NCBI RefSeq assembly: GCF_022750545.1
Contig: NZ_PUIC01000001.1
Coordinates: 186,001-250,000, forward strand
Length of the DNA: 64,000 bases
From: Caulobacter sp. CCUG 60055
GTDB taxonomy: Bacteria > Pseudomonadota > Alphaproteobacteria > Caulobacterales > Caulobacteraceae
Direction of reading: 5' to 3'
Shown one piece after another: positions 57,675 to 64,000 of the stretch (position 1 is the first letter of the stretch; each line of letters begins with the position of its first letter). The position numbers and the translations under genes are program-made. Under the pieces are notes generated by a model, which had not been told where the DNA came from, ran no database searches, and worked only from the letters and a program-made list of their open reading frames with translations.

Positions 57675-58143
57675 GAAAGAAGGGGAGGCCGAGACGCTTC
57701 CCACCATCGACATCATGGAGATCCTCAAGCGGATCCCGCATCGTTATCCGTTCCTGCTGGTCGATCGCGCCGAGGAATACCGGCCGCATCAGTCCATCGT
57801 CGGCTACAAGTGCGTGACGATGAACGAGCCGTTCTTCCAGGGCCATTTCCCGGGCAATCCGGTGATGCCCGGCGTGCTGATCGTCGAGGCCGTGGCCCAG
57901 ACCGGCGCGGTGCTGATGTCCAAGTCGCTCGACGCCGACGTCAACGGCAAGACCATCCTGTTCATATCGCTGGACAATTGCCGCTTCCGCCACCCGGTTC
58001 GGCCCGGCGACGTGCTGCGCATGGAGGTCAACGTGCTGCGCGCGCGGGCCGAGGCTTTCAAGTTCCGCGGCCGGGCGCTGGTCGGCGACAAGGTCGCCGC
58101 CGAAGTCGAGTTCGCCGCCATGGTAGTGGAAAACCGCGCATGA
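57661..58143 (+). CDS. fabZ: 3-hydroxyacyl-ACP dehydratase FabZ
   Basis: The 160-residue hot-dog-fold enzyme dehydrates 3-hydroxyacyl-ACP in fatty acid synthesis. Active-site segment [17 protein letters not shown] holds the His and Glu; [12 protein letters not shown] is the usual N-terminal motif. It lies among lipid A genes, which compete for the same 3-hydroxyacyl-ACP pool. Confidence 0.97.
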   Translation: MTLSKKEGEAETLPTIDIMEILKRIPHRYPFLLVDRAEEYRPHQSIVGYKCVTMNEPFFQGHFPGNPVMPGVLIVEAVAQTGAVLMSKSLDADVNGKTILFISLDNCRFRHPVRPGDVLRMEVNVLRARAEAFKFRGRALVGDKVAAEVEFAAMVVENRA

Positions 58144-58934
58144 CCACGATTCACCCGACCGCCATCGTCGCGGACGGCGCCCGGCTCGGCGCCGACGTCG
58201 AGGTCGGGCCCTATTGCATCGTCGGCGGCGAGGTCGTGCTCGCCGACGGCGTGCGCCTGATCTCCCACGTCACCTTGGAAGGCCGCACCGAGATCGGCGA
58301 GGCCTGCGTCCTGCACCCCTTCGCTTCGCTGGGCGGCGCGCCGCAGCACCTGGGTCACAAGGGCGAGCCGACCCAGCTGATCGTCGGCCAGCGGAACATT
58401 ATCCGCGAACACGTGACCATGAACACCGGCACGGTCGGCGGCGGCGGCGTCACCCGCGTCGGCTCCGACGGGCTGTACATGACCGGCTCGCACGTGGCCC
58501 ACGACTGCGTGGTCGGCGACCACGTGGTCTTCGCCAACAACGCCACCCTGGGCGGGCACGTCCATGTCGGCGACTATGTGTTCATGGGCGGCCTGGCGGC
58601 GGCCCACCAATTCACCCGCATCGGCCGCTACTCGTTCATCGGCGGCGTCAGCGCGGTGACCAAGGACATCATCCCCTACGGCTCGGTGTGGGGCGTCCAC
58701 GCCCACCTGGAGGGCCTGAACCTGGTCGGGCTCAAGCGGCGGGGCTTCACGCGCGAGGCGATCAACGACCTCCGCTCGGCCTATCGGTTGCTGTTCGCCG
58801 ACGAAGGCACCTTCCAGGAGCGCCTGGAGGACGTCGCCAACGCCTTCGCCGGGTCGGCGGAGGTGATGGAGATCGTCGGGTTCATCCGCGCCGAGGCCAA
58901 CCGTCCGTTGTGCCTGCCCCGGAACGACGACTGA
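58140..58934 (+). CDS. lpxA: UDP-N-acetylglucosamine acyltransferase
   Basis: The 264-residue first enzyme of lipid A synthesis is a hexapeptide-repeat beta-helix: [20 protein letters not shown], the catalytic-His region [35 protein letters not shown] and a C-terminal helical domain. It starts inside the fabZ stop (ATGA). Confidence 0.97.
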   Translation: MTTIHPTAIVADGARLGADVEVGPYCIVGGEVVLADGVRLISHVTLEGRTEIGEACVLHPFASLGGAPQHLGHKGEPTQLIVGQRNIIREHVTMNTGTVGGGGVTRVGSDGLYMTGSHVAHDCVVGDHVVFANNATLGGHVHVGDYVFMGGLAAAHQFTRIGRYSFIGGVSAVTKDIIPYGSVWGVHAHLEGLNLVGLKRRGFTREAINDLRSAYRLLFADEGTFQERLEDVANAFAGSAEVMEIVGFIRAEANRPLCLPRNDD

Positions 58935-58938
58935 CGTC

Positions 58939-59778
58939 ATGCGCAAGCTGGGTCTCATCGCCGGCGGCGGCGCCCTGCCCAGGGAAGTCGCCGAACACTG
59001 CGTCAACGCCGGACGGCCGCTCTATGTGCTGCGGCTGAAGGGTTTCGCCGATCCCGAGATGGACGAGTTCGACGGGCTCGAGGTCGGGCTGGCCGAACTG
59101 GGCAAGTCGATCAAGGCGCTGAAGGCCGAGAACTGCCAGGCCATCTGTTTCGCCGGCGTCGTCGACCGTCCCGATTTCGCCGCGCTCAAGCCGGACCTGC
59201 GTGGTCTCGCGGCCCTGCCGGGGGCCATCGCCGCCGCGCGCAAGGGCGATGACGCGCTGCTCCGCTTCATCGTCCATGAGTTCGAACGCGAGGGCTTCGC
59301 CGTCGAGGGCGCGCACGAGGTGGTCGACGACCTGACGCTGCCGCAAGGCGTGCTCGGCCAGGTCGCCCCGCGCGAGGCTGACCAGGCCGATATCGCCAGG
59401 GCGCTCGAGGTGGCCCGCGCCATCGGCCAGTTGGACGTCGGCCAAGGCGCCGTCGTCGTGCACGGCCTGGTGCTGGCGGTGGAGGCGCAGGAAGGCACCG
59501 ACGCCATGCTGGTCCGCTGCGCCCAATTGCCGAGCGCCCTGCGCGGCGCGCCGGAAGCCCCGGCGGGGGTCCTGGCCAAGGCCCCCAAGCCGATCCAGGA
59601 GCGCCGGGTCGATCTGCCGACCATCGGCGTGGCGACGGTGCGCGGCGCGGCCCGCGCCGGCCTGGCCGGCATAGTCGGGGAGGCGGGGGCGTTGCTGGTG
59701 CTCGACCGCGAGGCGGTGATCCGCACCGCCGACGAACTGGGCCTGTTCATCTACGGCGCGCCGGCGCAGTCGGCATGA
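58939..59778 (+). CDS. lpxI: UDP-2,3-diacylglucosamine pyrophosphatase LpxI
   Basis: The 279-residue protein (formerly DUF1009) starts MRKLGLIAGGGALPREVAEH and contains VVVHGLVLAVEAQEGTDAML and LPTIGVATVRGAARAGLAGI, typical of LpxI. This enzyme replaces LpxH in alphaproteobacteria and was characterised from Caulobacter. The lpxA-lpxI-lpxB order supports the assignment. No lpxH is visible in the window. Confidence 0.95.
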   Translation: MRKLGLIAGGGALPREVAEHCVNAGRPLYVLRLKGFADPEMDEFDGLEVGLAELGKSIKALKAENCQAICFAGVVDRPDFAALKPDLRGLAALPGAIAAARKGDDALLRFIVHEFEREGFAVEGAHEVVDDLTLPQGVLGQVAPREADQADIARALEVARAIGQLDVGQGAVVVHGLVLAVEAQEGTDAMLVRCAQLPSALRGAPEAPAGVLAKAPKPIQERRVDLPTIGVATVRGAARAGLAGIVGEAGALLVLDREAVIRTADELGLFIYGAPAQSA

Positions 59779-60965
59779 CGGCGCGGCCGGCCTGCGTCAT
59801 GCTGGTCGCCGCCGAGGCGTCGGGCGACGCCCTGGGCGCGGGGCTGGCCCGCGCGCTGCGCCGGCGGCTGGGAGACAAGGTCCGTTTCGTCGGCGTCGGC
59901 GGCGCCCTGATGGCCAAGGAGGGCGTCGACAGCCCCTTCGATATCGCCGAGCTGTCGGTCCTGGGGTTGTTCGAGGGACTGGCGGCCTATGGCCGCGTCG
60001 TGCGGCGCGCCGACGAGACCGCCGCCCTGGCGGCGCGCGAGCGGCCGGACGTCGCCGTCCTCATCGATTCCTGGGGGTTCACGCTGCGGGTCGCCAAGCG
60101 CCTGCGCCGGCTGAACCCCAAGCTGCCCCTGGTCAAGTACGTCGCGCCGCAGGTCTGGGCCTCGCGGCCCGGCCGCGCCAAGACGCTGGCGGGGGCGGTC
60201 GATCACCTGTTGTCGATCAACGCTTTCGACGCGCCCTATTTCGAGCGCGAGGGCCTGCCGGTCACCTTCGTCGGCAACTCGGCCCTGGCCAAGGATTTCT
60301 CGGCCGCTGATCCGCGCCGCCTGCGCGACCATATCGGCGCCGGGCCCGACGATCCGATCCTGCTGGTCCTGCCGGGCAGCCGTCCGGCCGAGATCGCCCG
60401 GGTCATGCCGCCGTTCGAGGACGCGGTGAACCTGCTCAAGGCCGATCGGCCGAAGCTGCAGGTGGTGGTTCCGGCGGCCTCCACCGTCGTCGACGCGGTG
60501 CGCGCCCGCGTCGCCGGCTGGCCGCACCGCGCCCATGTGATCGAGGACGACGGGCTCAAGCTCGACGCCATGAAGGCCGCGACGCTCGCCCTGGCCTGCA
60601 GCGGCACCGTCACCACCGAGCTGGCCCTGGCCGGTTGCCCGATGGTGGTCGGCTACCGGATCGGCGACCTGACCCACGCCGTGCTCAAGCACCTGATCCG
60701 CACGCCCTACATCACCTTGTTCAACATCGCCGCCCAGGCCTTCGTCGCGCCCGAACTGGTGCAGTCGGAATGCACCGGCCCCAAGCTGGCGGCCGAGCTG
60801 GCGCGGCGGCTCGACGATCCGGCCCTGCGCGAGGCGCAGGTCGCCGCCCAGTTCGCGGCCCTCGACAAGATGGGGCGGGGCGGTCCCGACCCCGCCGAGG
60901 CGGCGGCGGCGGCGGTGATCGCCGTCCTCGACCGGCAGGCCGCCGGCCGCACGTTGGAAGCCTGA
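59775..60965 (+). CDS. lpxB: Lipid-A-disaccharide synthase
   Basis: The 396-residue GT19 glycosyltransferase joins lipid X to UDP-diacylglucosamine. It shows MLVAAEASGDALGAGLARAL, GVGGALMAKEGV, YVAPQVWASRPGRAKT, LPGSRPAEIARVMPPF and CSGTVTTELALAGCPMVVGY. The start overlaps lpxI (ATGA). It ends the long envelope gene run. Confidence 0.97.
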   Translation: MTARPACVMLVAAEASGDALGAGLARALRRRLGDKVRFVGVGGALMAKEGVDSPFDIAELSVLGLFEGLAAYGRVVRRADETAALAARERPDVAVLIDSWGFTLRVAKRLRRLNPKLPLVKYVAPQVWASRPGRAKTLAGAVDHLLSINAFDAPYFEREGLPVTFVGNSALAKDFSAADPRRLRDHIGAGPDDPILLVLPGSRPAEIARVMPPFEDAVNLLKADRPKLQVVVPAASTVVDAVRARVAGWPHRAHVIEDDGLKLDAMKAATLALACSGTVTTELALAGCPMVVGYRIGDLTHAVLKHLIRTPYITLFNIAAQAFVAPELVQSECTGPKLAAELARRLDDPALREAQVAAQFAALDKMGRGGPDPAEAAAAAVIAVLDRQAAGRTLEA

Positions 60966-60972
60966 AACGAAA

Positions 60973-61000
60973 GACGCCGCCGGATCGCTCCGGCGGCGTC
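60973..61000. terminator. Bidirectional terminator between lpxB and gltA
   Basis: GACGCCGCCGG pairs perfectly with CCGGCGGCGTC around a 6-nt loop in the 61-nt space between the convergent lpxB and gltA stops. A-rich sequence on its left gives a short U tract for gltA transcripts. Confidence 0.75.
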
Positions 61001-61026
61001 GGTCTTCGCGGGTCGCGCGACGAGGC

Positions 61027-62310
<1,284 letters not shown>

Positions 62311-62365
62311 ACCCAAGTCCCTTCGCAATTCAGCCGCGGGGAGGCGGCCATACAGTTGTTCGGTT

Positions 62366-62379
62366 GGCGTTATAACGCC
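62366..62379. promoter_or_regulatory. 14-bp perfect palindrome between gltX and gltA
   Basis: GGCGTTATAACGCC abuts the gltX stop codon and lies 55 nt before the gltA start. Its TTATAA core could double as a -10 element on the minus strand, with the whole site serving as operator for gltA. Confidence 0.45.
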
Positions 62380-63804
62380 TTACGCCGCTTGTGAAAGAGC
62401 ATCGTCCAGCCGGCCGAGGCTCTCGTCCTGGCCGAGCGCGGCGAGGGCGCTGGCCAGGTCGGGCGCCGTGGCGCCGCCGGACAGCACGCCGCGCAGGGCC
62501 GGCCCGAACTTGCCCAGGCCCACGCCCTCGGCCTCGGCGAATTCACGCAGCTGCGCCTCCAGCGCCGGCAGGCTCCAGTCGCCCGCCGAGGCCAGCCGTT
62601 GACGCAAACGCCCGAGGCGCGCGCGGGTTTCCTCGGTGAGCAGGCCGACGGTCTTGTCCGACAGCGGCACGGGGCGGGCCTTGAGCGCGAAATCGGTCAG
62701 GTCGGCCAGGGCGGGAATGGTCTTGGCCCCTTCCTTGACCAGCGGAATGGTGCGGGCCAGCCGCGCCTCGGCGTCCGTCGGGACGGGGCGGTCCTGGCGG
62801 CGCAGATCGCCCAGCACCAGCCCGGCCAGCCGCGCGTCGTCGGCCGCGCGGATGTATTGGCCGTTGATGAAGTTGAGCTTGTCCCAATCCAGGCGGGCCG
62901 GCGCGCGCACCACGTCGGCGACGTCGAACCATTCGATCGCCTGGGCGTCGGAGAACACCTCGTCGTCGCCGTGGCCCCAGCCGAGGCGGGCGAGATAGTT
63001 GCGCATGGCCTCGGGCAGGTAGCCCATGTCGGCGAAGTCGCCGACCGCCTGGGCGCCGTGGCGCTTGGACAGCTTGGCCCCGTCCGGTCCGTGGATCAGC
63101 GGGATGTGGGCGAAGGCGGGGACTTCGAAGCCCAGCGCCTGATAGATCAGGGTCTGGCGGGCGGCGTTGTTCAGGTGGTCGTCGCCGCGGATGACGTGGG
63201 TCACGCCCATGTCGTGGTCGTCGACCACGACGGCGAGGTTGTAGGTCGGCGCGCCGTCTGAGCGCAGCAGCACCAGATCGTCCAGTTCGCGGTTCTGGAA
63301 CCGCACCGGCCCCTTGACCAGGTCGTCGACGACGGTCTCGCCTTCCAGCGGGCCCTTGAAGCGGACGACATAGGGCTCGTTGCTGTCGGCGACCGGCTCG
63401 CGGTCGCGCCAGACCGAACGGATGGCCCGGCCCTCGGCCCGCGCCTTCTCGCGTTCGACCTCAAGCTCCTCGACGGTCATGTAGCAGCGGTAGGCGCGCC
63501 CGGCCTGCAGCAACTGCTGCACGGCCTCGCGATGGCGGTCGGCGCGCGAGAACTGGAACACCGGTTCGGCGTCCGATTTCAGGCCCAGCCAGTCCAGCCC
63601 GTCGAAGATCGCCTTCACCGCGGCCTCGGTCGAACGCTCGCGGTCCGTATCCTCGACGCGAATAAGGAAGGTTCCTCCACAATGGCGTGCATAAAGCCAG
63701 TTGAACAGGGCGGTGCGGGCGCCGCCAATATGCAGGTAGCCGGTGGGGGAAGGGGCGAAACGGGTGACGACGCCTTTGGGGGACGACGTGGGGCGCTCGG
63801 ACAT
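62380..63804 (-). CDS. gltX: Glutamyl-tRNA synthetase
   Basis: The 474-residue class I synthetase has the HIGH-type motif in APSPTGYLHIGGARTALFNW and the KMSKS-type motif GAKLSKRHGAQAVG, with a C-terminal helical anticodon-binding domain. The ATG at 63804 (MSERPTSS) gives the normal N-terminus. If the genome lacks GlnRS, as is common in alphaproteobacteria, it would also charge tRNA-Gln for GatCAB. Confidence 0.97.
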   Translation of the reverse strand: MSERPTSSPKGVVTRFAPSPTGYLHIGGARTALFNWLYARHCGGTFLIRVEDTDRERSTEAAVKAIFDGLDWLGLKSDAEPVFQFSRADRHREAVQQLLQAGRAYRCYMTVEELEVEREKARAEGRAIRSVWRDREPVADSNEPYVVRFKGPLEGETVVDDLVKGPVRFQNRELDDLVLLRSDGAPTYNLAVVVDDHDMGVTHVIRGDDHLNNAARQTLIYQALGFEVPAFAHIPLIHGPDGAKLSKRHGAQAVGDFADMGYLPEAMRNYLARLGWGHGDDEVFSDAQAIEWFDVADVVRAPARLDWDKLNFINGQYIRAADDARLAGLVLGDLRRQDRPVPTDAEARLARTIPLVKEGAKTIPALADLTDFALKARPVPLSDKTVGLLTEETRARLGRLRQRLASAGDWSLPALEAQLREFAEAEGVGLGKFGPALRGVLSGGATAPDLASALAALGQDESLGRLDDALSQAA

Positions 63805-63903
63805 CGATAGCCTGGAAGATGGTGAAAAAACGGCCGCGCGATCGCGGGCGGGGCGTCTTAACACGCGCCGCCGCCGCGTTCCTAGCCTTGGGCGTCTGGC
63901 GGG

Positions 63904-64000
63904 GTGTTTCGCAAGGAGGCGGCGGCCCAGCTCGACCGCTGGAAGCTGTGGACGCCGCTGGCGTTCGGCGGCGGCGCGGCCGTCTATTTCGCCCTGCCGG
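63904..64000 (+). CDS. ComEC/Rec2-like protein, N-terminal fragment (partial)
   Basis: A GTG at 63904 opens a frame that runs off the window. The first 32 residues (including RKEAAAQLDRWKLWTPLAFG and AAVYFALP) resemble the N-terminus of alphaproteobacterial ComEC/Rec2 membrane proteins, which begin with a W-x-P...YF-x-LP pattern. An in-frame TAG at 63883 limits the start, and no other start codon lies between. It is divergent from gltX across 99 nt. Confidence 0.6.
   Translation, partial: MFRKEAAAQLDRWKLWTPLAFGGGAAVYFALP

Overview
The window is GC-rich (third codon positions almost always G or C) alphaproteobacterial chromosome. Gene content and order (tig-clpP-clpX-lon-hup, a complete nuo operon, birA-coaX-rnj-mce-proS-lolCD, dnaE, rpsB-tsf-pyrH-frr-uppS-cdsA-dxr-rseP-bamA-skp-lpxD-fabZ-lpxA-lpxI-lpxB, then convergent gltA/gltX) are what I know from Caulobacter crescentus and its relatives. 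I therefore place it in Caulobacteraceae (Caulobacter or Phenylobacterium-like). Nearly everything is core housekeeping. I see no phage, IS element, CRISPR array or integron.

Layout. 1-6.1 kb: the end of an unidentified gene; glnBA (PII and glutamine synthetase) on the minus strand; a thiolase-like protein, a histidine phosphatase and the NAD(P)HX repair enzyme; a CsbD-like stress protein. 6.1-9.4 kb: a small accessory patch with a methyltransferase, a membrane-anchored unknown, two tiny convergent unknowns, a spore-coat-U-type secreted protein and a second small exported protein, ending in tRNA-Leu. 9.6-17.4 kb: the protein quality-control block (trigger factor, ClpP, ClpX, Lon) and HU. The clpX and lon upstream regions carry sequences resembling sigma-32 (RpoH) promoters. 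A HAD phosphatase and a small unknown lie on the opposite strand between clpP and clpX. 17.5-18.9 kb: tRNA-Val, an SPFH-domain protein paired with a tiny ribbon-helix-helix protein behind a perfect 18-bp palindrome, and tRNA-Asp.

19.2-34.2 kb: all fourteen complex I genes nuoA-N in one strand-coherent run with many 1-10 nt overlaps, plus two extra small membrane proteins between nuoE and nuoF. 34.2-42.1 kb: biotin ligase, type III pantothenate kinase, RNase J, methylmalonyl-CoA epimerase, a DUF1467 membrane protein, prolyl-tRNA synthetase, the lipoprotein exporter LolC/LolD and a small lipoprotein.

42.2 kb: a 29-codon membrane mini-protein directly upstream of dnaE, with a near-consensus alphaproteobacterial LexA box inside a compact promoter. 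Its length, topology and control match the SOS cell-division inhibitor SidA of Caulobacter. I consider it the most interesting element here. 46-61 kb: translation (rpsB, tsf, frr), UMP kinase, isoprenoid and phospholipid synthesis (dxr, uppS, cdsA), outer-membrane assembly (rseP, bamA, skp) and lipid A synthesis through LpxI (lpxD, lpxA, lpxI, lpxB), with fabZ. 61-64 kb: gltX and gltA on the minus strand and the start of a divergent comEC-like gene cut by the window edge.

My calls are based on reading motifs, gene order and spacing. No database search or structure prediction was run. Start codons were chosen from ribosome-binding-site placement and family length and are marked where uncertain.
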